A stretch of DNA of 20,487 nucleotides from a virus, in the IMG/VR virus record IMGVR_UViG_3300025168_018229, positions 1 through 20,487 of that record. One strand, 5' to 3'. Position numbers and translations under genes: made by a program. The notes under the pieces are model-generated. The model was not told where the DNA came from. It was given only the letters and a program-made list of their open reading frames with translations, and searched no databases. Below are positions 14,175 through 20,155 of the stretch, piece after piece. The first letter of the stretch is position 1, and every line of letters begins with the position of its first letter.

Positions 14175-14216
14175 AAAAAGAAAACCACCTAACTTTTTTT
14201 ATAGGTGGTTCGCTTT
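14175..14216. terminator. AACCACCTA/TAGGTGGTT hairpin with T-tracts (copy 2)
   Basis: A perfect 9-bp stem (14183-14191 with 14202-14210) encloses a 10-nt loop. It is followed by CGCTTTTGTC on the + strand and by TTTTCTTTTTTTC on the minus strand, so it is strongest as a minus-strand terminator. Its stem and CGCTTTT tail repeat those at 14063-14091. Confidence 0.75.
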
Positions 14217-14262
14217 TGTCTTAACAATTGGATTTGAGAAATACCATCCAAAATATAATCTA

Positions 14263-14271
14263 ATTATAACA
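14263..14271 (-). promoter_or_regulatory. Extended -10 promoter candidate on the minus strand
   Basis: Read on the minus strand, TGTTATAAT is a perfect extended -10 (TGnTATAAT). A weak -35, TTTTCA, lies 17 bases upstream. Transcription would start near 14256 and meet the terminator at 14183-14210 after some 50-80 bases, suggesting a very short RNA or an attenuated leader. AT-rich context makes chance matches common. Confidence 0.35.
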
Positions 14272-14284
14272 AAAATTTTACTAT

Positions 14285-14313
14285 TTGAAAATACATAATT
14301 CATGTTATATAAT
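14285..14313 (+). promoter_or_regulatory. Near-consensus sigma70 promoter for the replication operon
   Basis: TTGAAA (14285-14290) and a perfect TATAAT (14308-14313) are separated by the ideal 17 bases. The likely start is near 14320. An AGGAG ribosome site lies just before the ATG at 14348. It is the best promoter match in the window and directs early genes by host RNA polymerase. Confidence 0.8.
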
Positions 14314-14347
14314 TTCATCTGTCTAAACAATTAAATAGGAGAACGCC

Positions 14348-15544
14348 ATGACAGGCTTTTTACAGCTCAAAAGAGAATTTTTAACTAGCGAATTTCGTCA
14401 GTCCTTAGATAGTAATACATTTGCTATCTATATGGATCTTCTTATAAATGCATATTTTGCTGATAGTGTTTATAAAAAAACTCCTATAAAAAGAGGGGAT
14501 GTCATAACGGGCCGAAAGGCTTTAGCAAAGCGCACTTTTCTTTCAGAACAAAATGTAAGAACTTGCATTTCTAAACTGACTAAAATGGGTGTGATATCTA
14601 AAAAATCAACCAACAGATTTTCAATAATAACCATCAAGAATTATGATGAATATACATTGCAAAAAAATGAAAAAATTGAGGCTAAAAACGACAAAAATAT
14701 AGTCGATAAGTTTTTACAAAAATCAGAAAAAAAAGTTCCTAAAAAGCAAATTAACCAGCAACATCAACCACAGAATAATAAGATCTCTAATAATAATATT
14801 AATATAACTAACGTTACTAATAGTAACTTAGTTACTCTAGTTGAAAAAAAGACATTTAGTTGTGATATAATTGAAAGTGAGGAAAGCAAGGTGAAATGGA
14901 AAGAATGCGAGACATATATCGAGAAATACGGTAATGAGTCAGAGGGTCGGTTAGTTTTTATTTATAATTTTTTAAATAAGCATATTAGCCAGAAGACAGA
15001 TTTAGCCGCATTTGCCGAAATAATGCGAAATGACAGCAGTTTATGCCTTGAGTTATCTAAGCATTGCTTAAAATCGCAAAAACAACGTAATATCGCAAAA
15101 AACAAACCAATAAGAAATTCACAAGCTTATCAGCAAAATATTCTATACGCACTTAGAGGTCAGAGAGAATGGGATGTAGACGATATGTTAAATCAAACAA
15201 AAGCTTTTTTAAGATCATTTATAGAAAAACGTGTTAAAACTTTAAAATCAGAAGAAAATCGTGTTTGCTCTAACAAACTTAATAAAAATGAGCGTGGTAG
15301 GTCTAATGAGTGGGCTGAAATTTATGATAATTTAGAAGTTGGTATAAAAGAAATTATTCGTGAAAAAGCTATAGACTCATTAAAATCAGAAAATAAATTT
15401 TATAACCCAAGACAAAATTGTATAATTTTAAGGAATGAAATGAATACCATACTTGAACGAGACACAACTTATGGCTTTATACTTGAAAAGGAACCCTATG
15501 GCGACTATGCCCCCAAAAATAAGAAAGTACTATCTGCCAGCTAA
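14348..15544 (+). CDS. Replication initiator-like protein with winged helix-turn-helix
   Basis: This is a probable phage replication initiator or replisome organiser. Residues about 1-100 form a DnaD/O-like winged helix: R-E-F-L-T-S-E-F, then R-G-D-V-I-T-G-R-K-A-L-A-K-R-T-F-L-S-E-Q-N-V-R-T-C-I-S-K-L-T-K-M-G-V-I plus the wing K-S-T-N-R-F-S-I-I-T-I. This pattern is common at the start of phage replication genes. Residues 105-175 are a Lys/Asn/Gln-rich linker with low complexity. Residues 180-398 are helical without a known catalytic motif. There is no Walker or primase site. A strong promoter precedes it and a short dyad cluster lies in the linker-coding part (14813-14836), as in lambda-type O genes where the origin is inside the gene. 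The small genes that follow form its operon. Confidence 0.72.
   Translation: MTGFLQLKREFLTSEFRQSLDSNTFAIYMDLLINAYFADSVYKKTPIKRGDVITGRKALAKRTFLSEQNVRTCISKLTKMGVISKKSTNRFSIITIKNYDEYTLQKNEKIEAKNDKNIVDKFLQKSEKKVPKKQINQQHQPQNNKISNNNINITNVTNSNLVTLVEKKTFSCDIIESEESKVKWKECETYIEKYGNESEGRLVFIYNFLNKHISQKTDLAAFAEIMRNDSSLCLELSKHCLKSQKQRNIAKNKPIRNSQAYQQNILYALRGQREWDVDDMLNQTKAFLRSFIEKRVKTLKSEENRVCSNKLNKNERGRSNEWAEIYDNLEVGIKEIIREKAIDSLKSENKFYNPRQNCIILRNEMNTILERDTTYGFILEKEPYGDYAPKNKKVLSAS
14813..14836. repeat. GTTACT dyad/iteron cluster inside the initiator gene
   Basis: GTTACT (14813-14818), AGTAAC (14822-14827) and GTTACT (14831-14836) are spaced by exactly 3 bases (AAT, TTA), giving two nested perfect inverted repeats. 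The 50 bp before it are almost only A and T with TAATAATAATATTAATA. The layout suggests a replication origin with initiator-binding iterons and an AT-rich unwinding element. Confidence 0.55.
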
Positions 15545-15767
15545 GTTAGGCGCTGGTATGACAAAGGCAGGTGTCAGATGGTATAGAAGATATAATCCTG
15601 GCTCAAAATTGCAAACAGCAGTTACAGAAAAAAATCCTAGTGAGGCCCGAAAGAAAAGAAGAAAAGCGTATTGTTCAAGATCACTAGGTCAAATGAAAAA
15701 GTTTCCTAAAGCGGCTAAAGACCCTAATTCAAGGTTAAGACAAGCTCGAAAAAGATGGAGATGTTAA
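15498..15767 (+). CDS. Small basic protein, DUF6321-like
   Basis: This 89-residue, very basic protein starts at the ATG at 15498, with an AAGGA ribosome site 5-6 bases upstream. An upstream in-frame ATG at 15453 lies inside the initiator gene and has no such site. It overlaps the end of the initiator gene by 47 bases. The C-terminal part shows R-R-K-A-Y-C-S-R-S-L-G-Q-M then D-P-N-S-R-L-R-Q-A-R-K-R-W-R-C. This Cys-plus-K-D-P-x-S-R-x4-A-x-R-x-W-x-C pattern resembles DUF6321-type proteins of marine and cyanobacterial phages. Its function is not established. Many Lys/Arg suggest nucleic-acid binding. Family call is from pattern memory and should be tested. Confidence 0.72.
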   Translation: MATMPPKIRKYYLPAKLGAGMTKAGVRWYRRYNPGSKLQTAVTEKNPSEARKKRRKAYCSRSLGQMKKFPKAAKDPNSRLRQARKRWRC

Positions 15768-15776
15768 GGATATAAG

Positions 15777-16046
15777 ATGAAGATAGATAAAGAAAATAAA
15801 GGTTTAATTTTTGCTAATACATTGAAAGAGAAAGAAAATCAGCCTGATTATAATGGCTACCTCAATATTGGCGGTAAGCAATATAAATTAGCGGCATGGA
15901 AAAACACATCTCAAAAAGACGGTAAGATGTATTTATCATGCTCTATAGAAGAAAACAAAGAAGAAGATCAGCAACAACAAAATAACTTTGAAAACAAATC
16001 AATGTCTGAACAAGGTGTTGAACTGCAAGAAGTGTCACCTTTTTAA
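15777..16046 (+). CDS. Small protein resembling DUF736/single-stranded DNA-binding proteins
   Basis: The first 58 residues (K-G-L-I-F-A-N-T-L-K-E-K, Q-P-D-Y-N-G-Y-L-N-I-G-G-K-Q-Y-K-L-A-A-W, K-M-Y-L-S-C-S-I-E-E) follow the DUF736-like pattern: a compact beta-sheet of about 55 residues in a small phage/conjugative protein family. Residues 59-89 are an acidic, Gln-rich tail that ends in S-P-F. This tail layout resembles the flexible acidic C-terminus of single-stranded DNA-binding proteins, whose last residues are I-P-F and bind replication partners. An AAGGA site precedes the ATG. The stop TAA shares its last base with the ATG of the next gene. SSB-like function is an inference; the DUF736-like fold is moderately sure. 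Confidence 0.68.
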   Translation: MKIDKENKGLIFANTLKEKENQPDYNGYLNIGGKQYKLAAWKNTSQKDGKMYLSCSIEENKEEDQQQQNNFENKSMSEQGVELQEVSPF

Positions 16047-16393
16047 TGAATCAAACGACTCTTCCATGCGTGCAAACTGTTATAGAACAAAATAACAAAG
16101 AAAAGATACATACAATACATTCAGAACTAAATATTAAATTCGAACAATTGCTATGTAATTTATCATTTAACGAGCAATTAAAAGTATCTGAACATGTACT
16201 ATCAGTCATTGATGGTTTTCTTTATTTAAAGAAAAATGGCTTTCATGGAAGCGTTACTGCAAGACGGTCAGATTTTAAAACGTGTCAAAAGGTAATAGTT
16301 AACGCAACACTTAAAAAAACCGTTAAAAATATAAATCAATCAGAAATAGTTACTTCTGAGCTAAAAATATTAGATAAACAATACAATAAATAA
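16046..16393 (+). CDS. Unknown protein of the replication operon
   Basis: I do not recognise this 115-residue protein. It is helical in the middle (I-K-F-E-Q-L-L-C-N-L-S-F-N-E-Q-L-K-V-S-E-H-V-L-S-V-I-D-G-F). It has a G-F-H-G-S-V-T-A-R-R turn near residue 70, followed by a Lys-rich part (K-K-T-V-K-N-I). No motif, signal peptide or membrane span is seen. It is translated in coupling with the SSB-like gene (TAATG overlap), so it probably belongs to replication or early host control. There is no ribosome site of its own that stands out. Confidence 0.75.
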   Translation: MNQTTLPCVQTVIEQNNKEKIHTIHSELNIKFEQLLCNLSFNEQLKVSEHVLSVIDGFLYLKKNGFHGSVTARRSDFKTCQKVIVNATLKKTVKNINQSEIVTSELKILDKQYNK

Positions 16394-16433
16394 ATGTATT
16401 AAAATGCCTTTATTTTTAATATAATAAATATAT

Positions 16434-16607
16434 ATGAAGTTCAATACATGTTGCCTTTGTTATAAAAAAACAAAAATATTATATAAATTAGCCCAAATTG
16501 ACAATAAAAATATTTGTGGGTATTGTATTACAAACAATTTTAAAAAAATATGGACTATAAATGAAACAAAAAAAACTAAAAGCGTTTTTAAAAGCATTGT
16601 GGCATGA
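16434..16607 (+). CDS. 57-residue zinc-ribbon-like protein
   Basis: The open frame encodes a Lys-rich 57-residue protein with two Cys pairs: C-C-L-C at residues 6-9 and C-G-Y-C at 28-31, about 18 residues apart. Such a pair is typical for a small zinc ribbon. Its start has no clear Shine-Dalgarno, which lowers certainty, but the paired Cys motifs are hard to explain by chance and the frame fills an otherwise empty stretch of a dense operon. It overlaps the next small frame by 47 bases. Function unknown; DNA or RNA binding is a guess. Confidence 0.5.
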   Translation: MKFNTCCLCYKKTKILYKLAQIDNKNICGYCITNNFKKIWTINETKKTKSVFKSIVA

Positions 16608-16671
16608 AAATAGTTATTACTCGTTTGATAAAAAACGGGTATTAATCCAATTTATTGAAAAAATAGTATGA
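16561..16671 (+). CDS. 36-residue basic peptide, translationally coupled
   Basis: This frame encodes a basic, helical 36-residue peptide (K-Q-K-K-L-K-A-F-L-K-A-L-W-H-E-N, then K-K-R-V-L-I-Q-F-I-E-K-I-V). Its stop overlaps the ATG of the 63-residue membrane protein by 4 bases (ATGA), the same coupling used elsewhere in this genome. A TGGA motif at 16551 is the only weak ribosome site. It could be a real peptide or a coupling leader. The amphipathic helix is compatible with membrane or nucleic-acid contact. Confidence 0.4.
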   Translation: MKQKKLKAFLKALWHENSYYSFDKKRVLIQFIEKIV

Positions 16672-16859
16672 AGAATTTAAGCTTTGGTCTTATTTTTGCA
16701 ATGGCAGGAGTAAACTATAGCTTACAAATGGATGATATTATTAGTAAATTTATATTTTTAAATCTCACGTTTTATCCAATTAGTTATTGGTGGTGGAACG
16801 TATATAGAAAGGATAAAAAAAAGCTAGATGAAAAAACAAACTCAGTTGACATTAGTTAA
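16668..16859 (+). CDS. Small membrane protein with two hydrophobic segments
   Basis: This 63-residue protein has two hydrophobic stretches: about residues 4-20 (L-S-F-G-L-I-F-A-M-A-G-V) and 28-46 (F-I-F-L-N-L-T-F-Y-P-I-S-Y-W-W-W). A Lys-rich tail follows (R-K-D-K-K-K), so both ends are probably cytoplasmic. No family is recognised. It is coupled to the upstream peptide (ATGA) and overlaps the start of the RHH-like gene by 32 bases. An early-infection membrane role such as superinfection exclusion would be usual for such genes but is not shown. Confidence 0.6.
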   Translation: MKNLSFGLIFAMAGVNYSLQMDDIISKFIFLNLTFYPISYWWWNVYRKDKKKLDEKTNSVDIS

Positions 16860-17073
16860 CGCCCAAAACACTCCCCCAAAAAAATTATCACATCATTCTT
16901 ACACACGTAATCGTGTTAGAAAACATATTTCTATTAGCAAAGAAACTCATGAAATTTTAGAAAGATATAAAAACGATGTAAATAATATGGCATATGTCAA
17001 AGATATATATCGAACAATTAGTTACAGCGATATTATAGATTATGCAGTTGCCAGTTTTTTAGATCAAAAATAA
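16828..17073 (+). CDS. Ribbon-helix-helix-like DNA-binding protein
   Basis: This 81-residue protein ends in an Arc/MetJ-like unit: a strand K-H-I-S-I-S-K-E-T, helix T-H-E-I-L-E-R-Y-K-N-D, then T-I-S-Y-S-D-I-I-D-Y-A-V-A-S-F-L. That order (strand-helix-turn-S-x-S-D/E-I-I-x-Y-A helix) is the ribbon-helix-helix pattern. The basic N-terminal extension (H-S-Y-T-R-N-R-V-R-K) can add DNA contacts. It overlaps the 63-residue gene by 32 bases and ends 66 bases before the fibre operon, where a promoter lies at 17080-17109. It may regulate that promoter or its own, but no operator is proven. No ribosome site better than AAGG at 16809-16812 is seen, so the start is uncertain. Confidence 0.6.
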   Translation: MKKQTQLTLVNAQNTPPKKLSHHSYTRNRVRKHISISKETHEILERYKNDVNNMAYVKDIYRTISYSDIIDYAVASFLDQK

Positions 17074-17079
17074 AATTTG

Positions 17080-17109
17080 TTTAAAAGTAACCTCCAAAGG
17101 GCATATAAT
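17080..17109 (+). promoter_or_regulatory. Promoter for the second fibre operon
   Basis: TATAAT (17104-17109) is a perfect -10. The best -35 is TTTAAA (17080-17085) with an 18-base spacer. An ATGGAG ribosome site (17125 region) follows, then the ATG at 17139. It lies in the 65-bp gap after the RHH-like gene, the only sizeable gap here. Confidence 0.6.
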
Positions 17110-17138
17110 ATATATGTAGTACTAATGGAGTTAGAAAA

Positions 17139-18665
17139 ATGGCAATTACAAAAATTCGCCAAGAACAAATGAAACAATCGAGGGCATATACGGATACTAT
17201 TGGGGCTGGTGAAGCTACATTAGTGACAGCCTCAACCGATTTAGAGTTCGATGCAAACGCAATAAGATCACAAATTAAAAGAGCGTATGGGGGATCTAAT
17301 TGGTATGATGATATCGCAACAGTCAACGGAAAAAAGCGAGCAATAAGTGGCTTGAATACAGGTCTAGATACAATAGAAACTAAAAAGTTCTTTGCTTTTA
17401 GACAGGTGATTACCGATATTACAGTGGCAACAGCGGAAAACTTTGTTGGGCTCAGTGTTGCAGGTAATGCCGCACCGACTCAAACGGCGGGTGTAACTTC
17501 GAATGGGGCAATTGTTGCAGTCCTTGCCGCCGCTGAATTTGGAGCTAATAGGCTTACCGAAGTTGTTGGGGCTAACGCACTGTCACCAAAAAATCTTGTA
17601 TTTATTCGTGATGCAGGAACTAAAGATGCGATTCGATCAGGTGAGTATCAAGTATATGGACTTCTACAGGCTGAAAACGGTGTCGTTCAGGGGGATACTT
17701 TTAATGATACTACTAAACGGGTCCAAATATCCTTTGTTATCAATTCAGGTACTGACACGCTAGTTGCGTGCCCAGTTGCGGATATTCAGGGAAAAACTAT
17801 TGAGTATGTGTATTCTGATAGGGTTAATTTTGAAGATCTTCCAGAAGATTCATCATTTCCATTTGTTACGTTTGGTGATATTGCTCTCAGTGGTGATAAT
17901 ACGCTATCGCAGGTAATGCAGAATCAGGGTGCAACTCCAGTTGTCTCAACTTCTAACACCTTTATAAAAATTAGTGATGGTAACGAATTTACATTTCAAA
18001 ACTCGGACGCGTCAGTCGACATATTTAGAGTAAGACATGATACCTTAGCAGGAGCGCAAATTAATAGAGTGAATTGCGGTGCATATTTAACGGTTGAGTC
18101 TGGCGGTGCTTTTCAAGAGGGTATTGAAGTTGATTCTAACGATCAGTCTATTCAAATTGGTGTTACTGCTGGACAAATTGACTCGGCTGGAAGTTTATCT
18201 TTGCTTACGACAGGTGCGACTTCTGATGTATCAATTTTTTCAAGTGGGGGTATTCTTTTTAATGATAAACACATTACAGCGTCAACATATACTGGAAATT
18301 TATCTTTAGCTACTACTACTCAAGAAATAACTGATTTTGTTAATAATTACGGGTCAGTATCTTTGATATCAGCTATCAACACAGCATCGAATACTGGTAA
18401 TAGTATTATTTTAGAAATTCTTTTGACTAGTGATGTTGCAAATACAACGAGTTTCGATCCTAATACGCAAACAAATATCAATAGTGCGGCGATACCAGAT
18501 TGGACAACCAATACAATTTCTACAGCCGTTATTTATATCAACGGAATCAGAAAGATTTATGGATCAGCATATGATTTTCAAGTAGGAACAACTGCAGCAG
18601 ATGGGCAAATTTCTTTTAGTAGTAATTTGTATTCAGGTGACGTAATAACAATTGAATACACATAA
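17139..18665 (+). CDS. Tail fibre/appendage structural protein with GC-rich patch
   Basis: This 508-residue protein is a virion appendage. The N-terminal part (M-A-I-T-K-I-R-Q-E-Q-M, then D-A-N-A-I-R-S-Q-I-K-R-A-Y-G-G-S-N-W-Y-D-D) is the attachment region common in tail-fibre and head-fibre proteins. The middle is beta-rich with Ala, Gly and Thr, and the C-terminal 45 residues (A-V-I-Y-I-N-G-I-R-K-I-Y-G-S-A-Y-D-F, Q-I-S-F-S-S-N, G-D-V-I-T-I-E-Y) match a motif found at fibre ends. The DNA at 17461-17580 has 65 G/C in 120 bases by hand count, while 18301-18360 has 17 in 60, so the gene looks mosaic. No S74 domain. It has its own promoter. Confidence 0.75.
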   Translation: MAITKIRQEQMKQSRAYTDTIGAGEATLVTASTDLEFDANAIRSQIKRAYGGSNWYDDIATVNGKKRAISGLNTGLDTIETKKFFAFRQVITDITVATAENFVGLSVAGNAAPTQTAGVTSNGAIVAVLAAAEFGANRLTEVVGANALSPKNLVFIRDAGTKDAIRSGEYQVYGLLQAENGVVQGDTFNDTTKRVQISFVINSGTDTLVACPVADIQGKTIEYVYSDRVNFEDLPEDSSFPFVTFGDIALSGDNTLSQVMQNQGATPVVSTSNTFIKISDGNEFTFQNSDASVDIFRVRHDTLAGAQINRVNCGAYLTVESGGAFQEGIEVDSNDQSIQIGVTAGQIDSAGSLSLLTTGATSDVSIFSSGGILFNDKHITASTYTGNLSLATTTQEITDFVNNYGSVSLISAINTASNTGNSIILEILLTSDVANTTSFDPNTQTNINSAAIPDWTTNTISTAVIYINGIRKIYGSAYDFQVGTTAADGQISFSSNLYSGDVITIEYT

Positions 18666-18679
18666 ATAAAAAAAAGATG

Positions 18680-18721
18680 ATATAATTTAATGGGAGTGTT
18701 TTGGGCTAGTTTTCTAGCCCA
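18680..18721 (+). promoter_or_regulatory. Extended -10 promoter and strong hairpin before the coiled-coil gene
   Basis: TGATATAAT (18678-18686) is an extended -10; no good -35 is present. A perfect hairpin TGGGCTAG-TTTT-CTAGCCCA (18702-18721) follows, 8 bases before the ATG at 18730. The ATG lacks a Shine-Dalgarno. The hairpin may stop read-through from the fibre gene, although no T-tract follows, or shape the leader of the next gene. Confidence 0.5.
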
Positions 18722-18729
18722 TACTTATT

Positions 18730-19173
18730 ATGATAAACGAAAAAGAACAACTATTATTATCTGTTAAATTAGATTTTGAAAAACGAATAAAAAACACAGA
18801 GCAAAATATTTTAATTACTACAAACTGTGTTTCACATTTAGAATCAATTATTAATCATTTGTCACAAGCATTTAAAAATACTTACAATGATAAACAGAAC
18901 AAAGAACGAAAAATCACTGATAGTGAGTTAAATTATATTCACGAAGTTTTTAATACCACACTTAATTTTCTTGTTTCTGATTTTGAACACAAAAAAATAG
19001 ATATACATAGGGCTGAAGGAAAAAGATTGCAGGCCATAGAAGCAATATCCTTACTTGAAAGCCAAATTTCAACATTAAAACATGCTGAAGAATACCAAAA
19101 AAAATCACAAGAAATTGACAAAAAAACAAGAAAAGCAAAACAGCCTAAAAAAAATAAAACTATAAAAAAATGA
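18730..19173 (+). CDS. Coiled-coil protein of the fibre operon
   Basis: This 147-residue protein is almost wholly helical, with heptad-like L/I spacing in L-L-L-S-V-K-L-D-F-E-K-R-I, L-E-S-I-I-N-H-L-S-Q-A-F and L-Q-A-I-E-A-I-S-L-L-E-S-Q-I-S-T-L-K. It ends in a very Lys-rich tail (residues 125-147). No family recognised. It lies between a fibre and a repeat-bearing virion protein, is preceded by a hairpin and no ribosome site, and overlaps the next gene by 4 bases (ATGA). A fibre chaperone, a fibre-linking trimer or a small scaffold are plausible, none proven. Confidence 0.75.
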   Translation: MINEKEQLLLSVKLDFEKRIKNTEQNILITTNCVSHLESIINHLSQAFKNTYNDKQNKERKITDSELNYIHEVFNTTLNFLVSDFEHKKIDIHRAEGKRLQAIEAISLLESQISTLKHAEEYQKKSQEIDKKTRKAKQPKKNKTIKK

Positions 19174-19769
19174 CAACTATCGTAGAAAATATTTCTAACC
19201 AAATACCAAATTTAGAAAGCATCTATACAACTACTAATATTTTAACTGATGGGGTGTTCATTACGTTAAATGGAATTGCTTTAAATCAAGATGCTGGTGA
19301 CTTTGAAATACGTACCCAAAAATCTTTCTTTTTAAATGCAGTTTTAGAAGCTGGTGAAGATGAGTTGATCGTTTTTTTTACAAGGAATATATATGATGTT
19401 TCTAGTCAAATTGACGGTAGTAGACGAATATTTAATGCTGTAGAAGGTGATATATCAAATTTGCCTTTTTTAGCAATTTATAACGGTCAATTTATAAATA
19501 CTACAGAAATATCTGATCAATCATTTAGTGTTGGTTTTATTCCTATACCTGGTGATTCCTTAAGATATATTCGTAGCTTACATGTGGTTTCAAATGATAA
19601 ATCTTTTTTAGTTACGGGTGAAGTAAAAAAAAACGATGTATTGGGAACTGTATCTAAAAACAATTTGACTGGTACTGTAAATTTAAATGAAATTAATGGT
19701 ACTATCGGTTATAATACAATTACAGGCACAGTAGAAAAGCAAACTTTAGTAGGTGAAATAGAAAAATGA
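19170..19769 (+). CDS. Virion-associated protein with C-terminal 9-residue repeats
   Basis: The first about 145 residues of this 199-residue protein are beta-rich (G-V-F-I-T-L-N-G-I-A-L, D-E-L-I-V-F-F-T-R-N-I-Y-D-V). They include a V-x-L-N-G-x-x-L motif often found in phage appendage proteins. The last 50 residues are five 9-residue repeats and a partial sixth with the pattern G-[T/E]-[V/I]-x-x-[N/Q]-x-[L/I/V]-x. The repeats suggest a beta-solenoid or fibre stalk. No catalytic motif. It is coupled at both ends (4-base overlaps). Baseplate, fibre connector or receptor-binding parts are all possible. Confidence 0.72.
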   Translation: MTTIVENISNQIPNLESIYTTTNILTDGVFITLNGIALNQDAGDFEIRTQKSFFLNAVLEAGEDELIVFFTRNIYDVSSQIDGSRRIFNAVEGDISNLPFLAIYNGQFINTTEISDQSFSVGFIPIPGDSLRYIRSLHVVSNDKSFLVTGEVKKNDVLGTVSKNNLTGTVNLNEINGTIGYNTITGTVEKQTLVGEIEK

Positions 19770-20155
19770 GTTGCAACAATATAAATTATTTAGAATACTA
19801 TCCAGGTGATAATAACGAAATTACAGTTGATATTGCATATTCTGATGGAACCTCTATCGATAATTTGCAAAATGACTTGGCAAACGTTATTTTTGAGGCA
19901 CAAAATAGTACTGGTAATGCTGTATTAACACTACAAATGACAGATGATCCAGCACGTATCGCTTATTCAAGACATCAAGGCAAGGACCGTTTAACAATTT
20001 CGCCACTTGTAGCAGATATGGCTATTGCTGTAGGTGAATACGATATATATTTAAAAATTATTTTAGAAGACCCTGATAGAAATCATCACATAAAAATGTT
20101 TAAAGATGGTGTTCAATTAACTAAATTAAAAATTTTAGTTGGTGGTATAGCTTAA
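19766..20155 (+). CDS. Beta-rich baseplate/fibre accessory protein (BppU-like N-terminal pattern)
   Basis: This 129-residue protein opens with Y-L-E-Y-Y-P-G-D-N-N-E-I-T-V-D-I-A-Y-S-D-G-T-S-I-D-N-L. This layout (Y-x-G-D, strand, D-G-x-x-I-D-L, then a V-I-F-E-A-Q strand) is typical of BppU-like and other phage baseplate upper-protein N-terminal domains. Two more strand pairs follow (A-V-L-T-L-Q-M-T-D, Y-D-I-Y-L-K-I-I-L-E-D) and a short C-terminal strand. It is likely an immunoglobulin-like structural domain that anchors appendages. It is coupled to the preceding gene. Its stop overlaps the stop of the minus-strand VRR-NUC gene by 2 bases, so transcription ends there from both sides. Confidence 0.65.
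   Translation: MSCNNINYLEYYPGDNNEITVDIAYSDGTSIDNLQNDLANVIFEAQNSTGNAVLTLQMTDDPARIAYSRHQGKDRLTISPLVADMAIAVGEYDIYLKIILEDPDRNHHIKMFKDGVQLTKLKILVGGIA

Larger units (their letters stand above)
13544..14347. other. Non-coding, structure-rich intergenic region
   Basis: About 800 bp separate the divergent minus-strand cassette and the replication gene. I find no protein-coding frame with a ribosome site here. It holds an A/T-run-rich first part with a long-range inverted repeat (13567-13674), a GGGG/CCCC hairpin (13802-13839), four terminator-like hairpins (13882-14210), a short ATGGT/ACCAT dyad (14127-14140), a perfect 14-bp A/T palindrome (14088-14101), and promoter elements on both strands near 14263-14313. 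It is a good candidate for a control region, for small RNAs, or for part of the origin. Confidence 0.75.

Noticed and set aside
14199-14303. 34-residue minus-strand frame starting near 14303
   Set aside because: No ribosome site and it ends inside a terminator stem; it is more likely chance.
13544-14347. CRISPR array or tRNA gene in the long non-coding region
   Set aside because: No regularly spaced direct repeats and no cloverleaf with a T-arm or CCA-like end were found.
15453-15497. Longer DUF6321-like protein starting at 15453
   Set aside because: The ATG at 15498 has an AAGGA site at correct spacing; the extra 15 residues are initiator-gene sequence in another frame.
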